Counted from the stretch's first letter, positions 24,817 to 35,554 are shown. The stretch: DNA of 64,000 bases from Kineococcus rhizosphaerae (GCF_003002055.1 NZ_PVZF01000009.1:62001-126000), one strand, 5' to 3'. Translations and numbers: made by a program. The notes: generated by a model not told the origin, from the sequence alone.

Positions 24817-25200
24817 TCACGGCAGCAGCCGGTCGGGGGCCTTCGCCGCCCACCCGTCCTGCAGCGCCGTCCGCAGGTCCTCGTCCGAGACCCGCTCCAG
24901 GGCCACGAGGTAGGCGGGGTAGCCCCTGAAGTGCTGCGTGTCGAACACGCCCGGCACGCCCTGGGCGAGGACGGCGTCCTTCTCGGCGAGGTCGGCGCAG
25001 GCGATGGCCAGGATCGGGCCCGCGGGCGCCTCGACGGGCGGGTCGGCGGCCCGGAACCGCTTGACGTCGGCCTTCGTGAACGGCCGCTCCCACGCGAAGT
25101 CCTGCCCCGCCACGGCCCAGGCGCGCCCGCCCCGGCGCTCGCCCTCGCCGACCTCGGCCAGCCCGGCCGCGATCCGCGCCACGTCGTCGTAGGTCGCCAT
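24817..25200 (-). CDS. MmcQ/YjbR family protein
   Basis: This 127-aa protein has the MmcQ/YjbR-like fold pattern: a helical N-terminus (YDDVARIAAGL), GRAWAVAGQDFAWERPF, a central ILAIACADLAEKDAVL strand/helix, and a C-terminal AYLVALERVSDEDLRTALQDGWAAKAP. Members are described as double-wing DNA-binding-like proteins, but the role is unclear. The ATG at 25200 has TAGCGT 7 nt upstream and no Shine-Dalgarno, so it is probably leaderless. It converges on the SUFU gene with a 4-nt gap. Confidence 0.82.
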   Translation of the reverse strand: MATYDDVARIAAGLAEVGEGERRGGRAWAVAGQDFAWERPFTKADVKRFRAADPPVEAPAGPILAIACADLAEKDAVLAQGVPGVFDTQHFRGYPAYLVALERVSDEDLRTALQDGWAAKAPDRLLP

Positions 25201-25207
25201 CCCCGGA

Positions 25208-25213
25208 ACGCTA
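25208..25213 (-). promoter_or_regulatory. -10 box for the leaderless MmcQ/YjbR gene
   Basis: TAGCGT (minus strand) lies 7 nt before the ATG. The upstream promoter half would fall inside the long inverted repeat at 25231-25289. Confidence 0.5.
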
Positions 25214-25230
25214 GCCCTCCCCCCTTCCCG

Positions 25231-25289
25231 CGCGAAGCACACCTCGGACCCTCCGGAGTGCTCTCAGAGGGCGCGAGGTGTGCTTCGCG
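25231..25289. repeat. long intergenic inverted repeat
   Basis: Perfect 16-bp arms cgcgaagcacacctcg (25231-25246) and cgaggtgtgcttcgcg (25274-25289) are extended outward by a C-rich/G-rich imperfect pairing. Inside is a second stem, ccctc/gaggg. It lies between the groL terminator and the MmcQ/YjbR promoter. It could be a backup terminator for groL or an operator. Confidence 0.75.
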
Positions 25290-25316
25290 TGGGGAAAGGG
25301 GGGCGCAGAACGCCAC

Positions 25317-25348
25317 GAGGGCGGCCCTCCGGGTGGAGGACCGCCCTC
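25317..25348 (-). terminator. groL terminator hairpin
   Basis: Arms gagggcggccctcc and ggaggaccgccctc pair over 14 bp with one mismatch around a gggt loop. The hairpin begins about 36 nt after the groL stop and has no U-tract. Confidence 0.65.
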
Positions 25349-25383
25349 GCGGGTGGATCAGGTGGTGCGGGGTGGGGCTGGAC

Positions 25384-27111
<1,728 letters not shown>

Positions 27112-27155
27112 TCACCGCCCCGGCCGGGGAGCTTCGCTCCCGGGTCGAGGTGCTG

Positions 27156-27182
27156 TTGTCACTCTCGACTCGAGAGTGCCAA
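27156..27182. promoter_or_regulatory. CIRCE operator 1 (proximal to groL)
   Basis: Inverted repeat ttgtcactc-N9-gagtgccaa with the 9-nt spacer of the HrcA-binding CIRCE element. One arm differs from perfect pairing at a single base. Confidence 0.88.
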
Positions 27183-27187
27183 CGCCA

Positions 27188-27216
27188 ATGTTGGCACTCT
27201 CCCCCTCCGAGTGCAA
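27188..27216 (-). promoter_or_regulatory. groL promoter
   Basis: On the minus strand, TTGCAC (27211-27216), a 17-nt spacer and CAACAT (27188-27193) form a plausible sigma-70-type promoter. It overlaps the distal CIRCE, so HrcA binding would block RNA polymerase. Confidence 0.5.
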
Positions 27217-27217
27217 A
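27191..27217. promoter_or_regulatory. CIRCE operator 2 (distal)
   Basis: ttggcactc-N9-gagtgcaaa, nearly perfect CIRCE arms with a 9-nt spacer. It begins 9 nt after CIRCE 1 ends. Confidence 0.88.
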
Positions 27218-27259
27218 CGCCCGGTGGCCCGTCCGCTCACCGCGGACGGGCCCGCGCGC

Positions 27260-28144
27260 TCAGTCCTTGAGCCCGGCGTTGATGTCGGCGTTCATGACGT
27301 ACCGCTGGAAGACGAGGTAGATGACCACCAGCGGGACGATCGAGATGACCGAGGCGCCCAGCAGCACCGACCAGTTGACGTTCTGCGCCCCGACGATGCT
27401 CTGGATCCCGATCTGCAGGGTGAACTTGCCCGGGTCGTTGAGCACGATGAGCGGCCAGATGTAGTCGTTCCAGCGCCACTGGAAGGAGAAGATCGCCAGC
27501 GTCACCATGATCGGGCGGGCGATGGGCAGCATGACGCGCACGAAGGTCGACAGCTCGTTCGAGCCGTCGATCCGGGCCGCCTCCAGCAGCTCGTCGGGCA
27601 CCGTGGTGAAGAACTGCCGGAACATGAAGCACCCGGTCGCGGTGATGATCGAGGGGACGATGATCCCGGCGAGGTGGTTGTAGAGCCCCAGGTCGCGCAC
27701 GACCAGGAAGGACGGGGACAGGATGACCTCGGTCGGCAGCATCGTCGTGGCGAGGATGCACATGAAGAAGGCCTTGAGCCACCAGTTGGAGTACTTGGCC
27801 AGCGCGTAGCCCGTCATGGCGCTGGCGGTGACGGTGAGCACCGTCGTGACGACCGCGACGATCAGGGTGTTGGTGAAGTACCCGGCGAAGTTGAAGCTCG
27901 TCCACGCCTGCTCGTAGCCGGAGACCGTCCAGGTCTTCGGCAGCAGCGTCAGGGGGTAGGAGAAGAGGTCCCCGGCGGGCTTGAAGGACGACAGCACGAA
28001 CCACAGCACGGGGAAGCCGTAGAGCAGTGCCAGCAGCCACAGCAGCGTGGTGGCGCTGACGACCCGGAAGGGCGAGGCGTCGGTGCGGGTGCGCGCGGCG
28101 CGGCGCGCGGCCGGGGTCGGGCGGCTCAGCGAGGAGAGGGCCAT
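27260..28144 (-). CDS. carbohydrate ABC transporter permease, MalG type
   Basis: This 294-aa inner-membrane subunit has six predicted TM helices. Its cytoplasmic EAA loop ([24 protein letters not shown]) contacts the ATPase. The N-terminus is short and cytoplasmic, as in MalG-type (CUT1) subunits. It starts one base after the MalF-like gene stop and is the last gene of the importer operon. No ATPase gene follows. Actinobacterial CUT1 importers often share a distant MsiK-type ATPase, which I assume here. Confidence 0.92.
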   Translation of the reverse strand: MALSSLSRPTPAARRAARTRTDASPFRVVSATTLLWLLALLYGFPVLWFVLSSFKPAGDLFSYPLTLLPKTWTVSGYEQAWTSFNFAGYFTNTLIVAVVTTVLTVTASAMTGYALAKYSNWWLKAFFMCILATTMLPTEVILSPSFLVVRDLGLYNHLAGIIVPSIITATGCFMFRQFFTTVPDELLEAARIDGSNELSTFVRVMLPIARPIMVTLAIFSFQWRWNDYIWPLIVLNDPGKFTLQIGIQSIVGAQNVNWSVLLGASVISIVPLVVIYLVFQRYVMNADINAGLKD

Positions 28145-28145
28145 C

Positions 28146-29114
28146 TCACGCCTCCCGGCGTCGGTTGACGAGGACCTGGGCGAAGGCGATGACCATGAGC
28201 ACGGCCATCAGCACGAAGGACGCCGCGCTGGCGTAGCCGATCTGGCCCTGCTGGAAGCCGGTGCGGAAGATGTACTGCACGACGAGGTTGTTCTCCGTGC
28301 CCGGGCCGCCGCCGTTGAGGGACTGCAGCAGCGCGTACTCCTTCATCGCCCCCAGGCTGCCCAGCAGGATCACGATGAACGACGTCGGCGCGATGCTCGG
28401 CAGGGTGATGTACCGGAAGCGCTGCCACGGCGAGGCGCCGTCGAGGGAGGCGGCCTCGTAGTAGGAGGTGGGCACGTTCTTCAGCGCGGCGACGAACAGC
28501 AGCATGTTGAACGCCGTCCCGCCCCACGCCCCCGCGAAGGCGACGACGACCAGCGACAGGTTCGCGTTCGACTGCCACGGGACGGCGCTGCCGCCCAGGG
28601 AGGTGATGAGGTAGTTGACGAGGCCGAAGTTCTCCCCGAAGATCCACCGCCAGATGACGCCGGCCACGATCGGTGAGATCAGCCACGGGACGAAGAACAG
28701 GATCCGGGCGACCGTCTTGCCCTTGGCGTGCGGGGTGGTCAGCAGCACCGCCATGGACAGCGACAGGACGTAGACCAGCGGCACCGACATCGCCGCGAAC
28801 ACGACGGTGCGGCCGAACGCGGCGTAGAACGCGGAGTCGGCGAAGAGCTTCTGGTAGTTCGCCAGCCCCACCCAGGGCGCGGACCCGACCCCGGTGTAGC
28901 TCGTGAACGAGTACCACAGCCCCGTGATCGCGGGCCAGACGAAGAAGAGGGCGAAGAGCACCACGTTGACGCCGACGAACAGCAGCGGCGCGAGGCGGTA
29001 GCGCGCCGCCCGCCGGCGGGTGGAGCGGGACGAGCGGGCGGCGGGGGTCGCCACGAGGGCGGCGGGGTCGTCCCCGACCGCCGCGGGGACCGGACCCGGT
29101 GCGCTGGGGGGCAT
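28146..29114 (-). CDS. carbohydrate ABC transporter permease, MalF/UgpA type
   Basis: This 322-aa inner-membrane subunit pairs with the MalG-type permease. The first TM is at ~45-70 ([20 protein letters not shown]). The EAA loop ([26 protein letters not shown]) is followed by C-terminal TM helices. The N-terminal ~40 residues are Ala/Pro/Arg rich. It is the middle gene, 54 nt downstream of the binding-protein gene. The substrate is a sugar or oligosaccharide judging by family. Confidence 0.92.
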   Translation of the reverse strand: MPPSAPGPVPAAVGDDPAALVATPAARSSRSTRRRAARYRLAPLLFVGVNVVLFALFFVWPAITGLWYSFTSYTGVGSAPWVGLANYQKLFADSAFYAAFGRTVVFAAMSVPLVYVLSLSMAVLLTTPHAKGKTVARILFFVPWLISPIVAGVIWRWIFGENFGLVNYLITSLGGSAVPWQSNANLSLVVVAFAGAWGGTAFNMLLFVAALKNVPTSYYEAASLDGASPWQRFRYITLPSIAPTSFIVILLGSLGAMKEYALLQSLNGGGPGTENNLVVQYIFRTGFQQGQIGYASAASFVLMAVLMVIAFAQVLVNRRREA

Positions 29115-29168
29115 CGAACCTCCTGGGGGTGGGCCCGGGCCCGGGTGTCCCCGGGCCCGGCGGGGACG

Positions 29169-30470
29169 TCAGGCGATCTGCTCGTTGAGCAGCTTGACGA
29201 TGTTGGCGACGGTCTCGGCCACGGTCTGCTGACCGTTGATGGCCTTGCCCATCTCGTCCTTGGTGGGGTCGGTGGTGATCGCCTTGCCCGCCAGGGTCAG
29301 CTTCTCACCCGCGTCGGACCCGGAGGTGGAGATCGGGTCGGCGAGCTGGATCTCCTTCTGGTACAGCGCGTAGCCGTCGAGCGCGGCCTGGTTCGTGCCC
29401 GGGTAGGTGATGTCGAGGTCGTTCTCGACGGGCAGCCAGCCGTTCGTGGCGGCGACCTTCGCGTAGTTCGCGGGGTCGTAGAGGAACTCGACGAACTTCA
29501 TCGCCGCGTCCTTGGTGTCGCCGTTGTCGAAGGCGACGATCTTGCCGCCGGTGTTGATGTCGGTGGCCTGGGTGGGCTGCGCCGGGGTCGGCACGGCGGC
29601 CCACTCGAACTGGGTGATGCTCTCGGCGAAGTCCGCGACCTGCCAGACGCCGGAGAAGTAGGCGACGACCTGGCCGCTCTTGAACAGGGCGTTCGGGTCG
29701 GCCCCGGAGGTCCAGACCGACTTGGGCATGACGACGTCGTCGTTGATGTCGACGAACTTCTGCAGCACCGCCGTGGTGGCGTCGTCGACGGAGTACTCGG
29801 TGCCCTTCTCGTTGAGCTGGAAGCCCTTGGCCCCGTGCTCGTAGACGAAGGCGCGGATGCGGGCCGGGGAGGCGTCGTAGACGAGGTCGTACTTGGACCC
29901 CGTCGCCGTGCGCACCTGGGTGGCGGCGGCGAGGAACTCGTCCCAGGTCCACGTGCTGGCCGGGTCGGTCGGGTAGGCGACGCCCGCCTTCTGGAACAGG
30001 GTGGTGTTGATGAACAGCCCGGCCGCGGTGATGTCGGAGGGGATCGTGAGGATCTTGCCGTCGTCGGTCTTCTGGTAGAGCTTCTCGTCGATCTTGTTGG
30101 TGGTGCTCGTCGCGACCGCGGTGAGGTCCTGGAGCTTGTTGGTCCAGATCGGGTCCAGCGACGGGGCGCTGGCGACGTCGGGCAGGGAGTTCGCCTGCGC
30201 GGACTGGCGCAGCTTGGTCTGGTAGCCGTCGTAGGGGACGTTGACGATCTCGACGGTGATGCCCTGGGCGGCCTTGAAGGCGTCGGCGAGGTCGTAGTAG
30301 CCCTTGGCCTGCGCGTCGCTGGCCGAGAGCCAGAAGGTGATCTTCTTCGCGTCGCCGCCACCGGCGCTCGAACCGCCGCCCCCGCCGCAGGCGCTCAGGG
30401 CGCTGCCGGCGGCGACCGCGGCGAGGGAGCCGAGGAGGACGGAACGCCGGCTGGTGCTGGTACGGGTCAT
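29169..30470 (-). CDS. extracellular sugar-binding lipoprotein (ABC importer)
   Basis: This 433-aa solute-binding protein of the CUT1 type captures a carbohydrate outside the membrane. The signal peptide has twin Arg (TSRRSVLLGSLAAVAAG) and a lipobox (ALSAC-GG), so it is a lipid-anchored, possibly Tat-exported protein. A Gly/Ser linker precedes the mature domain (KITFWLSASDAQAKGYYDLADAF), with the family motif ATGSKYDLVYD-like loops and NTTLFQKAGV. It is the first gene of the operon, with a canonical promoter ~110 nt upstream. Confidence 0.93.
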   Translation of the reverse strand: MTRTSTSRRSVLLGSLAAVAAGSALSACGGGGGSSAGGGDAKKITFWLSASDAQAKGYYDLADAFKAAQGITVEIVNVPYDGYQTKLRQSAQANSLPDVASAPSLDPIWTNKLQDLTAVATSTTNKIDEKLYQKTDDGKILTIPSDITAAGLFINTTLFQKAGVAYPTDPASTWTWDEFLAAATQVRTATGSKYDLVYDASPARIRAFVYEHGAKGFQLNEKGTEYSVDDATTAVLQKFVDINDDVVMPKSVWTSGADPNALFKSGQVVAYFSGVWQVADFAESITQFEWAAVPTPAQPTQATDINTGGKIVAFDNGDTKDAAMKFVEFLYDPANYAKVAATNGWLPVENDLDITYPGTNQAALDGYALYQKEIQLADPISTSGSDAGEKLTLAGKAITTDPTKDEMGKAINGQQTVAETVANIVKLLNEQIA

Positions 30471-30552
30471 GGTTGGACTTCCTCGTCTCCCGGTCCTCGA
30501 CCGTCTCCCCCACCCGCCGTCGAGCCGACCTGTGCGGGCCTGCGGGGGAACG

Positions 30553-30574
30553 GCTCCGCCGTCGTCGGCGGAGC
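30553..30574. promoter_or_regulatory. hairpin in the leader of the sugar importer operon
   Basis: A 9-bp perfect stem, gctccgccg-tcgt-cggcggagc, lies just downstream of the predicted -10 on the minus strand. It could be an operator or a 5' mRNA structure. Confidence 0.45.
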
Positions 30575-30578
30575 TTGG

Positions 30579-30607
30579 ACGGTACGAGGAAAGGGTTTAC
30601 CCGTCAA
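30579..30607 (-). promoter_or_regulatory. sigma-70 promoter of the sugar importer operon
   Basis: Minus strand TTGACG (30602-30607), 17-nt spacer, TACCGT (30579-30584). The spacer holds an AT-rich stretch (GGTAAACCC) that stands out from the GC-rich surroundings and may overlap a repressor site. Confidence 0.65.
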
Positions 30608-30759
30608 GGCTCTAGAGACTGTGCGGACCGGTTGACTTCACGTCAGGTCATACGCACGATACCGTCGGCGACCCGTGACGCAGCGTCGCCCCGCCCGGCG
30701 GCTGACCAGCGCGTTCCCGAATCCCCCCGATTCCCCCCGAGTTCCCCCGAGGACGACCC

Positions 30760-32472
30760 GTGACCCCACCCCAGCCCTCCCCGCCGCACGGGCACCCCGT
30801 GGACGAGGCGTTCACCGCCGCGCTCGTGGCGGACCTCGACCGGCACGTGGCGGGGCTGCTGTCCGGCGACGCCGCGGCCCTGAGCCCGCTGGCGCACCGC
30901 GAGACGACGGCCCGCCTCAAGGCCCTCGTCGCGGCGTTCTCGCACCCGGACTCCGCCCACCACCACGACGAGGCCGTGCTGGAGCTCGCCGGCCGCCTGC
31001 TCGGCCACCTCGCCGCGGCGCAGACCCCCGGCGGCCTGTTCGACAGCACGAACCTGGCCTCCCCGCCCGACACCGCCTTCACCGTCAACGACTTGTGCCT
31101 GACCGCCGGCCTCGCGGCCCGCGAACCGGCCCTGGCCCCCGTGGCCGACGGGCTGCGGCGGATCGGCGAGCGCGCCCTGCCGCCCCTGCTGACCGGCGGG
31201 GTGCACACGCCCAACCACCGCTGGGAACTGTCCAGCGCCCTGGCCCGGCTCGACGCGCTCCTCGGGCCCGACCCCGCCGTGCGCGCCCGCGTCGAGCAGT
31301 GGCTGGCCGAGGGCGTCGACCTGCAACCGGACGGCATGTACTCCGAGCGCAGCCCGCTGTACGCCGGCGCCGTCACCAACCCCTCGCTGCTCACCCTCGC
31401 CGACGAGCTCGACCGCCCCGACCTGCTGGACCCGGTGCGCCGCAACCTGGAGGCGTTCCTGCCGCTGCTCGACGGCGACGGGCTCCTGGAGTCGGTGCAC
31501 TCCCGCCGCCAGGACCAGCACGAGGCCGGCTACCCGGGCGACCGGTTCCTGCTGCCCTACCGGCGGTTCGCGCTCGCCGAGGGCCGCGCGGACTTCGCCG
31601 CCGCCGCCCGGAGCCTGCAGGCCCTCGGCGCGCACGGCCGGCAGGACCTGCCGGAGGTGATGGCCCGTCCTGAACTGGCCGGACGGCTGCCCGACGAACC
31701 GGCCGAACCCTGGACCGGCACCGCGGTGTACCCGGCCTCCGGGCTCGCGGTGTCAGCGACGGCCCGCAGCCGGACCACCGTCTTCGGCGGCAGCGACCTG
31801 CCGCCGGTCACGACCGTCCGTTCCGGCACCGCGAACTCGGCGACGTTCCTGCGCTTCCGGCACGGCGAGGCGCTGCTGCGCTCCGTGCGGTTCTCGGCGG
31901 AGTTCTTCGGCCTCGGCCCCTTCCGCAGCGCCGTGCTCGAACCCCGTCCGGGCGGGTACGTGCTGCGGCAGACGCTGCGCGCCGGGTACTACCAGCCGCT
32001 GGCCCCCGCCGACCGCGACCCCGCGGGGGCCTACGCGTTCGGCGACGAGGGCCGCTTCCACGCCGCCATGGCCTTCGAGCGCCGCCCGGTCGACGCGGTG
32101 GAGCTCACCACCGAGGTCGTGGTGGACCTGCTGGAGGACGGGGTGGACCTGACGGTCCGGACCACCGGCGCGGCGACGTCGTTCGCGCTGGAACTCGCCT
32201 TCCGGCCCGGCGGGACCCTCGAGGGCGTCGAGCAGGACGCCGACGGCACGCGCCGGCTGACGGGCGGGGAACTGCGGTACACCGTGGGCGGCGACCAGAT
32301 CGTCGTGGGCCCCGGTGGCGGCCGCGACGAACCGGCCCGCATCGACCCCGGTGAGCAGTACGGCTACCTCGGCGCCGACCTGCCCGCCCACGGCGAGGTC
32401 GTGTTCGTCACCGGACGCACCCCCGGAGTGCAGCACGTGCGCCTGCGGGGACGCTCGGTGGCCGCAGGCTGA
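30760..32472 (+). CDS. uncharacterised protein, polysaccharide-lyase-like architecture
   Basis: This 570-aa protein is not recognised with certainty. Residues ~1-290 look all-helical with an alpha/alpha-barrel rhythm and conserved polar blocks (TPNHRWELSSALARL, DGMYSERSPLYAGAVTN, SVHSRRQDQHEAGY). The C-terminal half is beta-rich. This layout resembles heparinase/chondroitin lyase-type families, where Asn, His and Tyr act at the barrel cleft. No signal peptide is seen, so a cytosolic role on imported oligosaccharide is inferred. It is divergent from the sugar importer, 289 nt apart, and probably shares its substrate. A 12-bp terminator follows. Confidence 0.6.
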   Translation: MTPPQPSPPHGHPVDEAFTAALVADLDRHVAGLLSGDAAALSPLAHRETTARLKALVAAFSHPDSAHHHDEAVLELAGRLLGHLAAAQTPGGLFDSTNLASPPDTAFTVNDLCLTAGLAAREPALAPVADGLRRIGERALPPLLTGGVHTPNHRWELSSALARLDALLGPDPAVRARVEQWLAEGVDLQPDGMYSERSPLYAGAVTNPSLLTLADELDRPDLLDPVRRNLEAFLPLLDGDGLLESVHSRRQDQHEAGYPGDRFLLPYRRFALAEGRADFAAAARSLQALGAHGRQDLPEVMARPELAGRLPDEPAEPWTGTAVYPASGLAVSATARSRTTVFGGSDLPPVTTVRSGTANSATFLRFRHGEALLRSVRFSAEFFGLGPFRSAVLEPRPGGYVLRQTLRAGYYQPLAPADRDPAGAYAFGDEGRFHAAMAFERRPVDAVELTTEVVVDLLEDGVDLTVRTTGAATSFALELAFRPGGTLEGVEQDADGTRRLTGGELRYTVGGDQIVVGPGGGRDEPARIDPGEQYGYLGADLPAHGEVVFVTGRTPGVQHVRLRGRSVAAG

Positions 32473-32475
32473 CTC

Positions 32476-32510
32476 GGGTCCGGGGTGGCGCGCGACGTCA
32501 CCCCGGACCC
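32476..32510. terminator. bidirectional hairpin between the lyase-like gene and cspA
   Basis: Perfect 12-bp arms gggtccggggtg and caccccggaccc with an 11-nt loop lie between two convergent stop codons. Confidence 0.75.
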
Positions 32511-32517
32511 CGGGTCC

Positions 32518-32721
32518 TCAGAGGGCGCGGACGCTCTCGGCCTGCGGGCCCTTCTGGCCCTGGCCGACCTCGAACTCCACCCGCTGTCCCTCCTCGAGGG
32601 CGCGGTAGCCGTCGGCCACGATGGCGGAGTAGTGCACGAACACGTCCGCACCGCCGTCGTCGACGGTGATGAAGCCGTACCCCTTCTCGGCGTTGAACCA
32701 CTTCACGGTGCCCTGAGCCAT
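32518..32721 (-). CDS. cspA: cold-shock domain protein
   Basis: This 67-aa single-domain RNA/DNA-binding beta-barrel has RNP1 (KGYGFITV) and RNP2 (VFVHYSAI) motifs and the usual start [13 protein letters not shown]. Cold-shock proteins act as RNA chaperones. The ATG has GGAG upstream. The ~225-nt upstream stretch to the next gene leaves room for the long structured 5' leader common in csp genes, but I identified no specific element in it. Confidence 0.95.
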   Translation of the reverse strand: MAQGTVKWFNAEKGYGFITVDDGGADVFVHYSAIVADGYRALEEGQRVEFEVGQGQKGPQAESVRAL

Positions 32722-32948
32722 TGCTTCTCCTGGTGGTGCAGCGAGCGGAAGACGCCTCCGGCGCGCGCCGGACACGGGTCTCACGCTGCCCGCGGCCACG
32801 CGGCCGTGAGCGAGGCCCGACGCGCTCTGCCCCGAGGGGACGACTGCTCGCCGAACTGATCGACCGAGGCTCAGATTAGTGCGGGGAGGGGCTGGTGGGA
32901 CAAGGTTCGACGAACCTCGTCTTCACGAGATGGTCACGGAACGCTCGC

Positions 32949-33137
32949 TCAGAGCGCGCCGCGCGCCAGGTCGAGCAGCGGCCCGAGGACCGAGCGCAGC
33001 CCCACGACGAGGCCGGCGACCACGACCGCCGCGAGCACCCCCCACGCGAGGACCAGCACGAGGACCCCCAGCGGACCGCGACGGGTGCGGTGCGCACCCC
33101 GGCGCGCGGCCAGCTGGCGGGTCCGGGTGCGGCTCAG
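32949..33137 (-). CDS. possible 62-aa single-pass membrane protein (CTG start)
   Basis: A frame overlaps the DUF3263 stop codon as CTGA. It encodes an Arg-rich N-terminus ([13 protein letters not shown]), a clear TM helix ([24 protein letters not shown]) and a short tail. There is no ATG or GTG in the right place, so translation would need a CTG start coupled to DUF3263. In mycobacteria a DUF3263 gene (Rv0430) is followed by a membrane protein gene, which weakly supports a real gene here. I am unsure. Confidence 0.35.
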   Translation of the reverse strand: MSRTRTRQLAARRGAHRTRRGPLGVLVLVLAWGVLAAVVVAGLVVGLRSVLGPLLDLARGAL

Positions 33138-33463
33138 GGCTGCACGCCCAGGCGACGGGCCGAGCGCGCCCGCTGCCGGCTGGAGCGCATGCGGCGCAAG
33201 CGCTTGACCAGCATCGGGTCGTGCGCCAGCGCGGCCGGGGAGTCGATGAGGGCGTTGAGCAGCTGGTAGTACCGCGTCGGGGACAGGTCGAAGAGTTCGC
33301 GCACGGCCTGCTCCTTGGCCCCGGCGTACTTCCACCACTGGCGCTCGAAGGCGAGGATCTCGGCGTCGCGCCGGCTCAGCCCCTCGGGCAGCTCGCCCGA
33401 CGGTGCGCCGGCCTGCTCGTGCTCGTCGTGCCCGATGCGCGCCGTCGCGTCCGACCGCTCCAC
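33134..33463 (-). CDS. DUF3263 family protein
   Basis: This 109-aa actinobacterial protein has the DUF3263 core: [30 protein letters not shown] followed by [17 protein letters not shown]. The core looks helix-turn-helix-like. The C-terminal tail is very basic ([20 protein letters not shown]), consistent with nucleic acid binding. Function is unknown. GTG 33463 is used, as there is no ATG. It is divergent from ung with a ~123-nt gap. Confidence 0.85.
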   Translation of the reverse strand: MERSDATARIGHDEHEQAGAPSGELPEGLSRRDAEILAFERQWWKYAGAKEQAVRELFDLSPTRYYQLLNALIDSPAALAHDPMLVKRLRRMRSSRQRARSARRLGVQP

Positions 33464-33573
33464 GTGCCCACCCCTCCGTCACCGTCAGGCCCCCCGGCGG
33501 TGCCCAGCGGTCGTGAGTCTAGGAGGGCATCACACGCGTGTCATTCACCTGGCCGCGCGCGCCGGGGGCTGGG

Positions 33574-33579
33574 TACGGT
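33574..33579 (+). promoter_or_regulatory. -10 box for leaderless ung
   Basis: TACGGT lies 7 nt before the ung GTG, without a Shine-Dalgarno. Confidence 0.5.
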
Positions 33580-33586
33580 CCCACGC

Positions 33587-34291
33587 GTGACTCCCACCCC
33601 AGCGTTCCCGCAGACCCCGCAGGACCCGGCCGGCCTGGGCCTGGACGACCTCGACCCGGGCTGGGCGCAGGCCCTGGCCCCCGTGCGCGCGGACCTGGAA
33701 CGGATCTCGGCGGCGCTGGCCGCCGAAGCCGAGACCTGGTTGCCCGCGCCCCAGGACGTGCTGCGCGCGTTCCGGCAGCCGTTCGCCGGGGTGCGGGTGC
33801 TGCTCGTCGGGCAGGACCCCTACCCCACGCCCGGGCACCCGGTCGGGCTGAGCTTCGCCGTGGAGCCGCACGTACGGCCGCTGCCGCGCTCGCTGGTGAA
33901 CATCGGGCGCGAACTGCGCGAGGACGTCGGCGTCGAACCGCCCGCGCACGGCGACCTGTCGAGCTGGACCGAGGCGGGCGTCCTGCTGCTCAACCGCGTC
34001 CTGACGGTGCGCGCCGGCAGCTCCGGCTCGCACCGCAGGCTCGGCTGGCAGGTGGTGACCGACGCGGCCGTGCGCGCCCTCGCCGCCCGCGGCGGTCCGC
34101 TCGTGGCGCTGCTGTGGGGCCGCGACGCCCAGCAGGTGACGCCGCTGCTGGAAGGTGTGCCCGTGGTCGCCGGGGTCCACCCGAGCCCGCTGTCCGCCTC
34201 GCGCGGGTTCTTCGGCTCGCGGCCCTTCAGCCGCGTCGACGCGCTGCTGCGCGAGGCCGGCGGGGACGGGATCGACTGGCGCCTGGAGTGA
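33587..34291 (+). CDS. ung: uracil-DNA glycosylase, family 1
   Basis: Ung removes uracil from DNA to start base-excision repair. The 234-aa protein carries the water-activating motif [16 protein letters not shown] (Asp77) and the DNA-intercalation loop [13 protein letters not shown], both intact. The N-terminal ~20 residues are Pro/Gln rich. GTG 33587 is supported by a leaderless TACGGT box. It is monocistronic, followed by a long hairpin before galM. Confidence 0.95.
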   Translation: MTPTPAFPQTPQDPAGLGLDDLDPGWAQALAPVRADLERISAALAAEAETWLPAPQDVLRAFRQPFAGVRVLLVGQDPYPTPGHPVGLSFAVEPHVRPLPRSLVNIGRELREDVGVEPPAHGDLSSWTEAGVLLLNRVLTVRAGSSGSHRRLGWQVVTDAAVRALAARGGPLVALLWGRDAQQVTPLLEGVPVVAGVHPSPLSASRGFFGSRPFSRVDALLREAGGDGIDWRLE

Positions 34292-34296
34292 GGCCG

Positions 34297-34382
34297 GGGT
34301 TCCGGCACGTTGTCCGGCGCTGCGCGCTGGCTCCATCCCCGGTCTCGATGAACGGGACCGTTGAGTCAACGTGCCGGAACCC
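34297..34382. terminator. 15-bp inverted repeat after ung
   Basis: Perfect arms gggttccggcacgtt (34297-34311) and aacgtgccggaaccc (34368-34382) enclose a 56-nt loop that can form a smaller stem. It starts 5 nt after the ung stop, in the ung-galM gap. Confidence 0.6.
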
Positions 34383-34430
34383 GAGCGGCCCCGTGACGGC
34401 GGGCGCGGGGCGTAGGGCACGATCGGCCCC

Positions 34431-35492
34431 ATGACGGCAACGGTGCACAGCAGTCCCTTCGGCCGGACCCGCCGCGGGGAACCCGTGGAGCGTTGGGAGC
34501 TGCGGCTGCCCTCGGGCGCGAGCGCGGCCGTGCTGACCCGCGGGGCGACGCTGCAGCAGGTCCGCGTGCCGGACGCCGCGGGCGACCTCGGCGACGCGGT
34601 CGTCGCGCTGCCGGACGTCGCGGCCTACGAGGACGCCGACGGGTACCCCGGGGCCGTCGTCGGCCGCGTCGCGAACCGCATCGCGGGCGGGCGGTTCAGC
34701 CTCGACGGCGTCGAGCACCGGGTCCCGCTCAACGACGGCGTCAACGCGCTGCACGGCGGCCTCGAGGGTTTCGACCAGCGCGTGTGGTCGGCCTCGCAGG
34801 TGGACGTCGACGGGGTCCCGGGGGTCCGGTTCGCCCTGCGCTCGCCCGACGGCGACATGGGGTTCCCCGGGACGCTCGAGGCGGCCGTCACGTACTCGCT
34901 GCGCGAGGAGGGCTCCGCCGTGGTCCTGCGCCTGGACTACGCGGCGACGACCGACGCCCCCACCCCGGTGAACCTCACGAACCACGCGTACTTCGCCCTC
35001 GACGGGGCCGGGTCCGTGGAGGACCACGTCGTGCGGCTGGCCGCCGCGCGGTACCTGCCGGTGGACGCGAACCTCATCCCCACCGGGGAGCTCGCCGCGA
35101 CGGCCCGCACCCCGTTCGACTTCTCCTCCCCCACCCGGATCGGCGAGCGCCTGCGCGACGCCGACGACCAGCTCCTGCGGGCGGGCGGGTACGACCACTG
35201 CCTGGTGCTGGACGGGCCCGGGACCCTGCGCGAGGTCGGGACGGTGACCGGTTCGCGCTCGGGCCGCACGGTGGCGGTCCGCACGGACCTGCCGGGGCTG
35301 CAGTTCTACTCGGGCAACTTCCTCGACGGCTCGTGGCGCACTGTCCAGGGCCGGCCGGTCCGCCAGGGCGACGCGGTGTGCCTGGAGACGCAGCTGCTGC
35401 CCGACGCCGTGAACCAGCCGCTGCTCGGGGACTCGGTCGTGCGCCCGGGTGAGGAGTTCACCTCGACGACCGAGTACGTCTTCTCGGCCTGA
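34431..35492 (+). CDS. galM: aldose 1-epimerase (mutarotase)
   Basis: GalM interconverts alpha and beta anomers of aldoses such as galactose and glucose. The 353-aa protein has the beta-sandwich family markers: NRIAGGRFSLDG, NALHGG (substrate His), VNLTNHAYFAL (catalytic His), and CLETQLLPDAVNQP (catalytic Glu). The ATG at 34431 has a CACGAT box 7 nt upstream and no Shine-Dalgarno. It stands alone, convergent with the SDR gene. Confidence 0.93.
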   Translation: MTATVHSSPFGRTRRGEPVERWELRLPSGASAAVLTRGATLQQVRVPDAAGDLGDAVVALPDVAAYEDADGYPGAVVGRVANRIAGGRFSLDGVEHRVPLNDGVNALHGGLEGFDQRVWSASQVDVDGVPGVRFALRSPDGDMGFPGTLEAAVTYSLREEGSAVVLRLDYAATTDAPTPVNLTNHAYFALDGAGSVEDHVVRLAAARYLPVDANLIPTGELAATARTPFDFSSPTRIGERLRDADDQLLRAGGYDHCLVLDGPGTLREVGTVTGSRSGRTVAVRTDLPGLQFYSGNFLDGSWRTVQGRPVRQGDAVCLETQLLPDAVNQPLLGDSVVRPGEEFTSTTEYVFSA

Positions 35493-35554
35493 GGGCGGGA
35501 CGACGACGGCGACGGGGGCACCTCGTGCACCCCGTCGCCGTCGGCCCCGTGCGG

